Below, one piece after another: positions 42,933-52,162 of a DNA stretch of 64,000 nucleotides; the stretch's first letter is position 1; the number at the start of each line of letters is the position of its first letter. Both the position numbers and the translations under genes were made by a program. The stretch covers positions 310,001 through 374,000 of the forward strand of contig NZ_SCNG01000005.1 of the NCBI RefSeq assembly GCF_005503555.1, given 5' to 3'. A model generated the notes under the pieces. It did no database searches and was not told where the DNA came from. It saw nothing but the letters and a program-made list of their open reading frames with translations. The DNA comes from Rudaea sp. 3F27F6. Its GTDB lineage: Bacteria; Pseudomonadota; Gammaproteobacteria; Xanthomonadales; Rhodanobacteraceae.

Positions 42933-43313
42933 ATGAGTGTTTCAGGTGCGGGCGGCACGCCCGGTGGCGTAGGACAGTTTCTCGGTGGCTTCGTGCTCGC
43001 CGTGGTCGGCGGTTGGCTGCTAATGAACCAAGTCACGGTCGCAAGCGGCGCGTGGATGCTATGGGGCTACAACTCGTTCGGCATTTCCCTGGTGCCGTTC
43101 CTCGCCGGTGTCACGTTGCTGTTCTTCAACGGCAGATCGGCGTTGGGATGGCTACTGCTGCTCGGTGGCCTCGCTATCGTGATCGCCGGCGTGATCGCCA
43201 ATCTGCAGGTGTATTTTCGTCCGACCAGTCTGTTCAATACGCTGATGATGCTCGTGTTGCTGTTCGGCGGCATCGGTTTGATCGCGCGTTCACTGCGCGC
43301 GCAGAGCAGTTGA
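42933..43313 (+). CDS. Small four-helix membrane protein, unknown function
   Basis: 126 residues behind GGGGGAAG. Four hydrophobic segments follow a Gly-rich start (SVSGAGGTPGGVGQFLGG). I recognise no named family. It is followed six nt later by the GNAT gene, so they are probably co-transcribed. Confidence 0.7.
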   Translation: MSVSGAGGTPGGVGQFLGGFVLAVVGGWLLMNQVTVASGAWMLWGYNSFGISLVPFLAGVTLLFFNGRSALGWLLLLGGLAIVIAGVIANLQVYFRPTSLFNTLMMLVLLFGGIGLIARSLRAQSS

Positions 43314-43318
43314 CTGCT

Positions 43319-44008
43319 ATGAGCCATCCCGAACTCGACAATCCGATCTGGTCGTCGCTCAACAGCGTGCATGGCAGGCTGGCCTTGCGTTCGGGCGCAG
43401 TCGCCCGCTATCTGGCGCAGTACGCCCCGTTTCTCGGCGTAGCCGATGCGCAGCAGGCGCACGTTGCCGATCTCGACGCCCTCGTCGCACCCGATGAAAG
43501 CGTCTACCTGATCGGGGTCGCGCCGAAGGCGCCGCCGCATTGGCGGCTCGATGCGTTCCGCCCACTCGCGCAGATGATCTGCGAAGAACCGATTGCGGTG
43601 ATCGACGGACCCGACGTGATCGCGCTGACCGCCATGCACCGTGCCGACGTGCTCGCGCTGACCGCGCTGGTCTATCCGCATTATTTCCGCGAGCGCACGA
43701 TGGATATGGGGCGCTACTTCGGCATCTATCAAGACGGACGGCTTGCCGCGATGATCGGCGAGCGTCTCGGCGCGGAATCCGCGCAGGAGATGAGTGCGAT
43801 CTGCACGCATCCGGATTTTCTCGGCCGCGGCTACGCGCGCCGGCTGACCGCGATGCTGACCAACGACACGCTGCAGCAGGGCAGGTTGCCGTTCCTCCAC
43901 GTCAGTTACGAGAATCCGCGCGCGCTGAAACTCTACGAGCAGATCGGCTTTCGTCTGCGCCGCGACATTCCGTTCTACTCGTTGCAGCGCGCTAAGATCG
44001 CACGATGA
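43319..44008 (+). CDS. GNAT family N-acetyltransferase
   Basis: 229 residues from the ATG at 43319. The C-terminal 130 residues form a GNAT fold: ALTALVYPHYF, MGRYFGIYQDGRLAAMIGERL, then the acetyl-CoA motif HPDFLGRGYARRLTAML and HVSYENPRALKLYEQIGFRL. The N-terminal 90 residues resemble the FR47-type extension. Acceptor unknown. The stop overlaps the next start (ATGA). Confidence 0.87.
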   Translation: MSHPELDNPIWSSLNSVHGRLALRSGAVARYLAQYAPFLGVADAQQAHVADLDALVAPDESVYLIGVAPKAPPHWRLDAFRPLAQMICEEPIAVIDGPDVIALTAMHRADVLALTALVYPHYFRERTMDMGRYFGIYQDGRLAAMIGERLGAESAQEMSAICTHPDFLGRGYARRLTAMLTNDTLQQGRLPFLHVSYENPRALKLYEQIGFRLRRDIPFYSLQRAKIAR

Positions 44009-44925
44009 CCAGCGCTAACGTGGTCGTTGTCGCCGTCGTCCTGGTTCTCGCCGTCGGCCCTATTGTTCTCGGATTATTTGGAGCGTTCGGGCCGAAGCGC
44101 GTTGCCGCAGCCGCGAGCGGAGATGCACATGCAGCGTGGAACTGGCGTCTGACGGCGCTTTCGACGCTGCTCTACGTGCTCGCGTTCAATCTCACGTTCT
44201 TCCTGCAGGAATTGTTTCTCGTGTTGCCGAAGGCGTTCACGCCGGGCATACGCGCAGCCTTGTTTCACAACAATCATAGTTGGCAAGGCGATCATCCGCT
44301 TGCACGACTCTTTCAAGGCACGGGCGCGGTTGCGACCGTGCTAGCTGCACTTGCCTGCGCGTGGTTGCTGCGACGGAGCTCAGTCCAATCCACTACAGCG
44401 CGACTGTTTCTGATCTGGATGGCCTATTGCGGTTTCTTTATGGCGCTGCCGCAGGTCGCGGTTGGCGCGCTCAGCAACGGCAGCGACCTCGGCATGGCGA
44501 TGGGCTATTTTGGCCTCGGCGCAGCGGTGAAAGCGGTGTTCGCTCTGGTTGCCTTGGCTCTGATTCCGCCGATTGCATTGTGGTTGGACAGGCAAATGCT
44601 CGAACTGGCCGACGATCCTGCGCGCATCGCGACACGTGGCGCGCGTACGCGCTTCGTCCTGCAGACGGCCGTGCTGCCGGCCTTTCTCGCGATCCTGCCG
44701 ATCATCGCGTTTCGCGTACCGCGCGAATGGATCGAAGTGGTGATGCCGCCGCTCGTGGTCGCATGGATCGGCACGGTCTGGATGTTGGCCGGTGCCTGGC
44801 GCATCGACGACGCGAAAGCGGGCGGCCGCGCCGGCGAGATATCGCTGGCGCGGCCGCTGATCGCGGTGTTGCTGTTGTTGCTGATTTTCCAGTGCGTGCT
44901 CAGGCCGGGCATCCGTTTCTACTGA
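44005..44925 (+). CDS. Multispanning membrane protein, unknown function
   Basis: 306 residues with seven or so hydrophobic segments. It overlaps the GNAT gene by 4 nt and is therefore translationally coupled to it. I recognise no family. The stop converges on the MFS gene at 44948. Confidence 0.75.
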   Translation: MTSANVVVVAVVLVLAVGPIVLGLFGAFGPKRVAAAASGDAHAAWNWRLTALSTLLYVLAFNLTFFLQELFLVLPKAFTPGIRAALFHNNHSWQGDHPLARLFQGTGAVATVLAALACAWLLRRSSVQSTTARLFLIWMAYCGFFMALPQVAVGALSNGSDLGMAMGYFGLGAAVKAVFALVALALIPPIALWLDRQMLELADDPARIATRGARTRFVLQTAVLPAFLAILPIIAFRVPREWIEVVMPPLVVAWIGTVWMLAGAWRIDDAKAGGRAGEISLARPLIAVLLLLLIFQCVLRPGIRFY

Positions 44926-44947
44926 GCGCGCACCGTCGTGCTCGGCT

Positions 44948-46192
44948 TCAGGCCGCGTCGGTCGCCTCCGCGCGCACTGCGCGGCGCGCGACGTATGCGC
45001 CGAGCATCGCGCTCGCGAGCAGCACGAGCGCGGCGACGAAGAACGGCGTGCCCGCGTGCGGAAACGGCGCGTCGGGCCCGATCGAAGCAGCGTAGACGCT
45101 GCCGAAAAACAGCGGCGAGACCACGCCGGCGATGCTGCCGACGCTGTTGTTCGCACCCTGCAACTGGCCTTGCTCCGATTCGGATACACGCTGCGTCATC
45201 AGCGACTGCAGGGTCGGCATCGCCAACGCCCACAAGGCGTTCGGGAACATCGCCAAAGTGAAGGCCCATGCGTTCAGCGCGAGCCCCATGCAGCCTATGC
45301 CCACGGTGCCGGCGAACAGGCCGAACACCATGACCTTGCGGTCGCCGAAGCGCTTCACCACCGGTCCGGTCAGCGTGCCCTGCACGATCAGTTCGAGCAA
45401 ACCGGCGAGGGCGAGCAGCATGCCGACCTGCCACGCGCTCATGCCATAGCGATAGCCCGCGTAGAGGACGAAGACGGCCGAGAACACGTGGTGCGCAAAG
45501 TAGAGCAGGAAGTTCACCACGGCGAGTCCGGTCAGTTCGGCGTGCGAACGCAGCAGGCGCAGCGCGCCGAGTGGATTCGCGCGGCTCCACGAGAATGCCA
45601 TGCGCCGCTCCGGCGCCAGCGATTCCGGCAGGATGAAAGCGCCGTAGAGGAACGCGATCGCGCTCATCGCTGCCGCGGTCCAGAACGGCGCGCGCGGCGA
45701 CCATTCGCCGAGTACGCCGCCGAGCAGCGGTCCGGCGACGAAGCCGGCACTGAACGCGGCCCCGATCAGGCCGTAGCCGCGCGCGCGGTTCTCCGGTGTG
45801 GTGATGTCGGCCATATAGGCGTAGACGGTCGTGAAGCTGGCCGAGGTGATGCCGGCGACGATGCGGCCGAACGCGAGCCACCAGAGATTCGGCGCGAGCG
45901 CCATCAGCACATAGTCGATGGCGAGCCCGGCCGTCGATATCAGGATGACGGGACGGCGGCCGTATTGATCCGACAGCGAACCGATGATCGGCGAGGCGAC
46001 GAACTGCATCAACGCCCACAGCGCGACGAAGATGCCGTTGATGATGCCGGCGCGCGAATTGGAACCGGAGAATTGTTCGATCAGCGAAGGCAGAACAGGG
46101 ATGACGATGCCCATCGCCACGATGTCGAGCATTGCGGTGACGAGAATGAACGCGATCGCGGCCTTGCCGGCGCGAAAGGCAGGTAGTGACAT
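44948..46192 (-). CDS. MFS efflux transporter, TetA-like
   Basis: 414 residues from the ATG at 46192. Twelve hydrophobic segments. GIVIPVLPSLIEQF, then PIIGSLSDQYGRRPVIL (motif A) and GRIVAGITSASFTTVYAYMADIT (motif C region) are typical of the TetA class of drug:H+ antiporters. The substrate is not determined by sequence, and no TetR gene is adjacent. A 295-bp upstream gap to 46487 contains nothing I can assign. Confidence 0.87.
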   Translation of the reverse strand: MSLPAFRAGKAAIAFILVTAMLDIVAMGIVIPVLPSLIEQFSGSNSRAGIINGIFVALWALMQFVASPIIGSLSDQYGRRPVILISTAGLAIDYVLMALAPNLWWLAFGRIVAGITSASFTTVYAYMADITTPENRARGYGLIGAAFSAGFVAGPLLGGVLGEWSPRAPFWTAAAMSAIAFLYGAFILPESLAPERRMAFSWSRANPLGALRLLRSHAELTGLAVVNFLLYFAHHVFSAVFVLYAGYRYGMSAWQVGMLLALAGLLELIVQGTLTGPVVKRFGDRKVMVFGLFAGTVGIGCMGLALNAWAFTLAMFPNALWALAMPTLQSLMTQRVSESEQGQLQGANNSVGSIAGVVSPLFFGSVYAASIGPDAPFPHAGTPFFVAALVLLASAMLGAYVARRAVRAEATDAA

Positions 46193-46487
46193 GATTGAGT
46201 TGTCCGAGGAGTGCGCGCCGAAGGCACGCAAAAAAAGAAGCGGCGGACGCGCGGTGCGCCCGTCAATGCGCTACATCAGATGTTGGAAACACTCTGCATG
46301 GCGGACCTCGGAACTTACGTGTTGCAGGATGCGCATGATACACGAGCATTCGCATAGCGCAACCCGGCGCAGCGGTGGATGTGTCGCATGGCACATCGAA
46401 GCGAAGCGCGTCGTCGTGCGGATACTCAGCTCGCGAGCGGTTTCAATCCGCGCGCGGGGTCCAGCGTGAGTTCGTACCTCGGCAGAT

Positions 46488-47285
46488 TTACCGGCCGATG
46501 CGTTCGCCGAGAGCTTTCGCGGCCGCGGGATTGCGCTCTTTCGCTGCGCTGATGAAATAGATGAACACGTCGCGCGGCGCGGTCGGTGTGGCACTGTCGG
46601 CAACGCGGGGCAGGTCGGTCGGATCGGCGCCGCCGGACCAGATCCGCGCGCGCTGCGCCCAGGCATCGAGGTCGATCGCGGCGTAGCCGGTGTCGATCTG
46701 CGATTCGCTGCGCATCAGGCGCGCGTAGACGAAATCGCCGGTCACGTCGGCAAGCGACGGATATTTCGGCGAGTCGGTATACACCGTCGCGATGCGCTGT
46801 TTGCGTGCGAGCTCGACGTACTCTTCACAGAGAAAACTCGCGTGGCGCACTTCGAGCACGTGGCGCAGCGGTAGGCCGTCGAGGACGCGCGGCAGCAGAT
46901 CTATGAACGCGGCGAGATCGGCCCGGTCGAACGCCTTGTACGGCGGCAACTGCCAGTTGATCGGGCCGAGGCGGTCGCCGAATTCGGCCAGACCGCCGAA
47001 GACGAAATCGTCGATCGCCTTGCCGGCCTCGGCGAGCACGCGGCGGTCGGTGCAATAGCGCGGCGCTTTGAGCGAGAACACGAAATCGTCGGGCGTTTCA
47101 CTGCGCCAGCGTGCATAGGTCGGCGCCTTCTGCGGGCTGTAGTAGGTGCTGTTGATCTCGATCGTCGAAAGCTGGCGGCTGGCGAATTCGAGCTCACGCT
47201 TCTGCGGCCATTTCGCCGGGTAGAAGTGGTTGCGCCACGGCGCGTAGTTCCAGCCGCCGATGCCAGCGCGGATACGGGTGTCCAT
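46488..47285 (-). CDS. DUF72 (YecE-like) TIM-barrel protein
   Basis: 265 residues from the ATG at 47285. IRAGIGGWNYAPWRNHFYP, EFASRQLSTIEINSTYYSPQ and DDFVFSLKAPRYCTD are signature stretches of DUF72. The fold is a TIM barrel; biochemical function is unknown for the family. Full length. Confidence 0.93.
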   Translation of the reverse strand: MDTRIRAGIGGWNYAPWRNHFYPAKWPQKRELEFASRQLSTIEINSTYYSPQKAPTYARWRSETPDDFVFSLKAPRYCTDRRVLAEAGKAIDDFVFGGLAEFGDRLGPINWQLPPYKAFDRADLAAFIDLLPRVLDGLPLRHVLEVRHASFLCEEYVELARKQRIATVYTDSPKYPSLADVTGDFVYARLMRSESQIDTGYAAIDLDAWAQRARIWSGGADPTDLPRVADSATPTAPRDVFIYFISAAKERNPAAAKALGERIGR

Positions 47286-47381
47286 CGCGGTGTCCTCGTG
47301 TCTCGGCCCATCGTATTGGAAATGCGACGGCGCTGCCATGCATGCGCATCGCCCTTATGCGCTGCGCTAGACTTTGTCGTT

Positions 47382-48263
47382 ATGAAAATCGCCCTGGCTC
47401 AATGGCGCATCGAGGCGCCCGCTTCGTTCGCGGAATTCGCCGCACGCATTTCGGCCGAAGCGGAGTCGGCGGCCGGGCAGGGCGCGCGCATCGTCGTGCT
47501 GCCGGAATACCTCGCACTCGAACTTGCCGCGACATTGGACGCGGCAACGCGCGCCGACTTTGCGGCAACCCTGGCCGCGCTGCAGCCGATCCATGCCGAT
47601 TGGCTGCGTTTGTTTTCCGCGCTGGCGGTCAAGCACGGTATCCATCTGCTCGCCGGCACTTTTCTTCTCGCCCAGGCGAACGGCCGCTATCGCAATCGCG
47701 CCTATCTGTTCGCGCCGGACGGCGCGCACGTCTTTCAGGACAAGCTGACCCTGACCGGCTTCGAAAATGCCGCGCGCGTGATCGAGCCCGGCGACGCACT
47801 CAAAGTGTTCGATACGCCGCACGGACGCATCGGCATTGCCATCTGCTACGACAGCGAATTCCCGCTCTACGCGCGCGCGCAACGCGAAGCCGGCACGCGC
47901 TTGCTGCTCGTGCCGAGCTGCACCGACACCGAAGCCGGCGCGACGCGCGTGCGCATCGGCTGCATGGCGCGCGCGCTCGAAAACCGCATCTACGTTGCGC
48001 AGTCGGTCACCGCGGGGCAAGCGCCCGACAATCCCGCGCTCGACACCAACACCGGCCGCGCGGCGCTCTACGTCGCCAGCGACCGCGGCCTGCCGGAAGA
48101 CGGCGTCGTCGCCGCAGCGCAGCCCGGCGCAACATGGCTGATCGCGGAAGTCGATCTCGCCGCGCTGGAGGCGACCGCGGGCAATGCGCAAGTCGCCGTT
48201 CCGGCCGATTGGCTGCAGCAGTCGCGTCCGAGCGTGGCCCGAGCCACGGTCGAAGTTCTGTAG
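47382..48263 (+). CDS. Carbon-nitrogen hydrolase (nitrilase/amidase family)
   Basis: 293 residues. The catalytic triad is visible: Glu in VVLPEYLAL, Lys in FQDKLTLT and Cys in AICYDSEFP. It hydrolyses an amide or nitrile C-N bond. No signal peptide. It begins 96 nt after, and divergent from, the DUF72 gene. An omega-amidase or carbamoylase role is possible but unproven. Confidence 0.9.
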   Translation: MKIALAQWRIEAPASFAEFAARISAEAESAAGQGARIVVLPEYLALELAATLDAATRADFAATLAALQPIHADWLRLFSALAVKHGIHLLAGTFLLAQANGRYRNRAYLFAPDGAHVFQDKLTLTGFENAARVIEPGDALKVFDTPHGRIGIAICYDSEFPLYARAQREAGTRLLLVPSCTDTEAGATRVRIGCMARALENRIYVAQSVTAGQAPDNPALDTNTGRAALYVASDRGLPEDGVVAAAQPGATWLIAEVDLAALEATAGNAQVAVPADWLQQSRPSVARATVEVL

Positions 48264-48691
48264 ATTTCGTCGCAAAACGCCATGCGCGATCAGCGGCGCG
48301 CGTCACAGTGCGCGTGACGGCGTGCGCGGTTTTGCGTGCGTCTCAGCCACTGCAACAATCGTGTCATCTCATATGCGCAAAGCGGGATGACGGATCTATG
48401 CCGGCGACGTTGTTGGCCGACTCGATTCGTTGCTTCGTAAAAACCGCTTCGCGAGACATTTGATCGACTGCGGAATCATCGGATGCAGTTGTACATTTGC
48501 AATTAAAATCGACAATTCTGGATTGAAAATTTCGTTTGCATTGTAATCGATCTTCGTGCAATAGAATTCGGCAATCGCAATGAATGCGGAACTCGATGCG
48601 GCTTATGTAGTCGTGTGGTAGCGAAGAAACGAGGCCGGCATGAGCGGCGCAAGCGGCATTTCAAATCGGGACGAATAAAGGAGCTGTGCTC
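48264..48691. other. 428-bp intergenic region
   Basis: No supportable gene. A degenerate GTCATCTC...GGGATGAC stem at 48361-48391 looks like a decayed REP hairpin. The stretch 48480-48580 is AT-rich and probably carries the promoter of the protease-CHAT gene. Confidence 0.5.
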
Positions 48692-50770
48692 ATGTCGGAA
48701 ATCATCGTTTGCCGGACCATGCCGCTCACCGCCACGCAGGCGGACGCCGCCCTGCGGCGCAGTATCGAAATCAATCCCGCGAATGCGGACGGGCACCGGA
48801 TCGTCGCGCGCAGCGAGATCGGCAGACGCGGCGGCCCGAGACGCCTCACCGTTGCGATCAACCACAAATGGCCGACCAACGGTGTGCGCTTGAGCGTACA
48901 GTTTCTCGACAATCCGGAGCCGGAGTTGAGAAGGCGAATCCTCACTCACATGAATGCCTGGTCGAAGACGGCCAACGTGAGTTTCGCGGAAACGCGGGAG
49001 ACGGGTCAGGTGCGCATCGCGCGCTTGGATCAGCCAGCGGAAGTCGCCGGATATTGGTCGTATATCGGCACGCAGATACTCGGCATCGACAAGGATCAGC
49101 CGACGCTCAATCTCGAAGGCTTCACGATGAATACCTCCGAGGCCGAGTTCAAGCGCGTGGTCCGGCACGAGACCGGACACACTCTCGGCTTCGAGCACGA
49201 GCATATGCGCCGCGAGCTGGTTGCGAAGATCGACCGGCGCAAGGCGGTCGCCTACTTCGACCGCACCCAGGGATGGACGGAACAGGAGACGCTCGATCAA
49301 GTGCTGACGCCGCTGTCGAAGAAGTCGACGCTCGGCACGACCGAGGCCGATGCGCTGTCGATCATGTGCTACCAGATTCCCGGCGCGATCACCAAGAACG
49401 GCAAGGCGATTGCGGGCGGACGCGACATCACCAAGAAGGACTTTCAGTTTGCCGGTAAGTTGTATCCGCTTTCGACCAAGCGCGCCGATGCGGCATCTCA
49501 GCCGCAGGAAACATCAAAGCCGAAGGCGAGGGCCAAATCGCCGTTGCAGGATGGTGCGGCCGGCAGAGATACGTTTCATATCGTCGTGTTGACGCCGTTC
49601 GAGTACGAAGAACCGCAAGCGTCGCAGCCGGCGGCGAGCAAGGCGGAGAAAAGGCCGCAGTTCCTGCGCGTGCTCGCGAGCTACGCCGGCGCGCGCGTGG
49701 AAGCGGCGATGCGCGTGTCGTCGAAGGGCGCCGCAGCCGCAAAGGGCAAGCCCGCGGGGCCGACGCGATTCGGCTCGATCATCGGCATGCACGAGCGGAT
49801 CAAGACTTACACCAATCTCGGCAAAGGCACGCTGCCGAACAAAGAGCAGTTGGCCGCGTTCGGCAGCGATCTGTTCGAAGCCTTGTTCCGCGACAAGGTT
49901 CTGCGCTTGTACGACGAGGCGCGTTCGCGCCAGCACGGCGGCAGGCTCGACATCGTCTTCACCTCGATGGTGCCGTGGATCGCCGAGAAGCCGTGGGAGT
50001 TCGCCTACGACCGCGCGCGCGCGAGCTTTCTCGCGACGGGAGAAACGCATTTTGTGCGCAACGTGCTGACCGGCGTGCCGGCCGATTTCATTGCGCCGTC
50101 GCTCGGTCCGCTGCGCATTCTCGTCGTATCGGCGCAGCCGAGTGGCTATGGCCTGCTTTCGATCGAGCGCGAAACGCAGTTGATCGAAGACAGCTTCGCT
50201 CCGCTCAAGAAGGCAAAGTTGGCGCAAGTCGAACTTCTTGCACGCGCGACGCCGGCAAAGGTTCACGCGCAACTGTCGAGCGGCGCATTCAACGTCGTGC
50301 ATTTCATCGGCCACGGCGACTTCAACGAAGACACCCAGGAAGGTTCGTTGATATTCGAGGACGACGACGGCGGCGCCGCAGTGCTGAAACAGTCCGCGGC
50401 TTGCGAACTGTTCTGCCAGCGCGGCATCAACCTGGTTTTCTTGAATGCCTGCCGGACCGGCACGGGCGGCCGCGCGGAATTCAACAAGGGCGTGGCCCAG
50501 GCGCTGGTCGCGCACGGACTGCCGGCGCTCGTCGCCAACCAGTACAGCGTGCTCGACAGTTCGGCTGCGCATTTCGCCCAATATTTCTACTGGGCTTTGA
50601 GCCAGGGCAAGACGATCGGCCAGGCTGCCTGCGAAGCGCGGATCGCGGTGAACTGTCTGCCGCAGCGCGAGATCATCGATTGGGCCGTTCCCGTCGTGTA
50701 TGCGCGCGATCCTGCAACGGTTCTGTGCGAGCCTCCGCAAAGCCAGACGGCGGCGCCGGGCACGACTTAG
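48692..50770 (+). CDS. Metzincin-type zinc protease fused to CHAT (caspase-like) protease
   Basis: 692 residues from the ATG at 48692, eight nt after GGAG; a GTG two codons earlier is too close to it. Residues about 45-260 form a zinc protease. HETGHTLGFEH at 159-169 gives the metzincin motif HExxHxxGxxH, and SIMCY at 223-227 is the Met-turn, as in astacins. A charged, low-complexity linker (about 262-355) leads to a CHAT domain with His541 in FIGHGDF and Cys587 in LNACRTG, then ALVANQYSVLD. No signal peptide is seen, so both proteases appear cytosolic or are exported by another route. The SGNH gene follows after 48 nt. Confidence 0.88.
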   Translation: MSEIIVCRTMPLTATQADAALRRSIEINPANADGHRIVARSEIGRRGGPRRLTVAINHKWPTNGVRLSVQFLDNPEPELRRRILTHMNAWSKTANVSFAETRETGQVRIARLDQPAEVAGYWSYIGTQILGIDKDQPTLNLEGFTMNTSEAEFKRVVRHETGHTLGFEHEHMRRELVAKIDRRKAVAYFDRTQGWTEQETLDQVLTPLSKKSTLGTTEADALSIMCYQIPGAITKNGKAIAGGRDITKKDFQFAGKLYPLSTKRADAASQPQETSKPKARAKSPLQDGAAGRDTFHIVVLTPFEYEEPQASQPAASKAEKRPQFLRVLASYAGARVEAAMRVSSKGAAAAKGKPAGPTRFGSIIGMHERIKTYTNLGKGTLPNKEQLAAFGSDLFEALFRDKVLRLYDEARSRQHGGRLDIVFTSMVPWIAEKPWEFAYDRARASFLATGETHFVRNVLTGVPADFIAPSLGPLRILVVSAQPSGYGLLSIERETQLIEDSFAPLKKAKLAQVELLARATPAKVHAQLSSGAFNVVHFIGHGDFNEDTQEGSLIFEDDDGGAAVLKQSAACELFCQRGINLVFLNACRTGTGGRAEFNKGVAQALVAHGLPALVANQYSVLDSSAAHFAQYFYWALSQGKTIGQAACEARIAVNCLPQREIIDWAVPVVYARDPATVLCEPPQSQTAAPGTT

Positions 50771-50818
50771 ATTTGGCCGACATAAATCCGTACCGATTTT
50801 CCTACGAGGAGAACATCG

Positions 50819-52012
50819 ATGGCGACGAAAAGCAGAAAGGGCAAAGGGACGTCGAAGAGCAAGGGCAGCCAAACCGGTAGCCCGAAAAAAGGAGCGAAAC
50901 CGGGTTCCAAGCTCGCGCAGAGGCGCAGGTCTCCGGCCGCGATTCATGAAGAGATTGACGACAAATCTCCGGTGAGTCTCGAAGAAGCGCGCGCCTTGGT
51001 GCGCGCCGCGGCTCCGACGCGTACAGTGGCTCCGGCACGCGCAATCCGACGCGCGGCGGCACCGGTGGAGCAGCCGGTCGCTCTGGAATTGTTCGGCGAA
51101 GAGCGCGAGCGTCTGATCGATCAGCGCAACAAGGAACGCGCGCAGCAACTGCGCGATTATCAGGCGACGATGGCGATCATGAAGCAGCGCGGCGTGAAGA
51201 AAGCGCAGCCGGCGTCGGGCGGCGCGGGCCGCCGGCGCGCATTGAGCGCGGACGCCGGTTCGTTTCAGCCCCTGCAGGTGATGGCCGAAGGCGATTCGTG
51301 GTTCGAATATCCGGTGCCGTTTTTCGGCGGCGGCATCGTGCCGAGGCTGGAGAAGCGTCTCGGCGTTCCGATTCTCAATATGGCCGCGGCGGGCGATGAG
51401 GTTCGCTTTATGCTCGGCGTCGAACAGCGCAAACGCTTGCAGCAGAATCTGCAGAGCGGCTGTCCGGCCGGTGGGCCGTGGGACGTCGTACTTTTCTCGG
51501 GTGGCGGCAACGACATCGTCGACAACCCGATGGCGCTGTGGATCCGCGACTTCCAGCAGGGTGCGTCGCCAGGAAGCCTGATCAATCAGCCGCGGTTCGA
51601 CTCGGCGCTCGGCATCGTGCGCGCGGGCTACGAGGATCTGATCGCCATGCGCGACACGTTCAGTCCGACCACGCAGCTCGTCTTTCACTGCTACGACTTT
51701 GCCATACCCGACGGTCGCGGCATCTGCGGCCACGGCCCTTGGCTCAAGCCGGCGCTCGATCTGCATCGCATCACTCAGCCGGTGACGGCGGCCGCGGTGG
51801 TCAAGGAAATGCTGCTGCAGTTCAAAGGCATGCTGGATAGTCTCAGCGCGGCGCATCCGGGCAAGATCACGATTATTTCGACCCAGGGGACGCTGGATCC
51901 GAAGCCGAGTTCGTGGCACAACGAACTGCATCCGCAATCCAAGGGCTTCGACCAGTTCGCCGGGATGTTTCGCGACGCGTTGAAGACGCTCTTTCCGAAT
52001 CGGGTGATCTAG
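50819..52012 (+). CDS. SGNH/GDSL hydrolase with long basic N-terminal tail
   Basis: 397 residues. The first 45 are Lys/Ser/Gly/Arg-rich and disordered. A helical charged region (about 50-130) follows. The SGNH domain starts near residue 150: GDSWFEYP with Ser160, Gly in NMAAAGD, GGGNDIVDN with Asn231, and WHNELHP with His371. The usual aspartate three residues before the histidine is Asn368, a variant common in this subfamily. It is probably an esterase or lipase-like enzyme. It forms an apparent operon with the protease-CHAT gene. Confidence 0.82.
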   Translation: MATKSRKGKGTSKSKGSQTGSPKKGAKPGSKLAQRRRSPAAIHEEIDDKSPVSLEEARALVRAAAPTRTVAPARAIRRAAAPVEQPVALELFGEERERLIDQRNKERAQQLRDYQATMAIMKQRGVKKAQPASGGAGRRRALSADAGSFQPLQVMAEGDSWFEYPVPFFGGGIVPRLEKRLGVPILNMAAAGDEVRFMLGVEQRKRLQQNLQSGCPAGGPWDVVLFSGGGNDIVDNPMALWIRDFQQGASPGSLINQPRFDSALGIVRAGYEDLIAMRDTFSPTTQLVFHCYDFAIPDGRGICGHGPWLKPALDLHRITQPVTAAAVVKEMLLQFKGMLDSLSAAHPGKITIISTQGTLDPKPSSWHNELHPQSKGFDQFAGMFRDALKTLFPNRVI

Positions 52013-52162
52013 CGCGGCACGCTAGCGCAAAGCGATGCGCGGCCGCCGTACCGTTCGAGGTGTGCGGCGCCGTCGCCGAACTTGGATCGGACGCTCCGTT
52101 AAATTCGGTAACGATGTCGCTCGCGGAGCCTTTGCCGGGCGCCGCGAGAACGACGATCGCCG

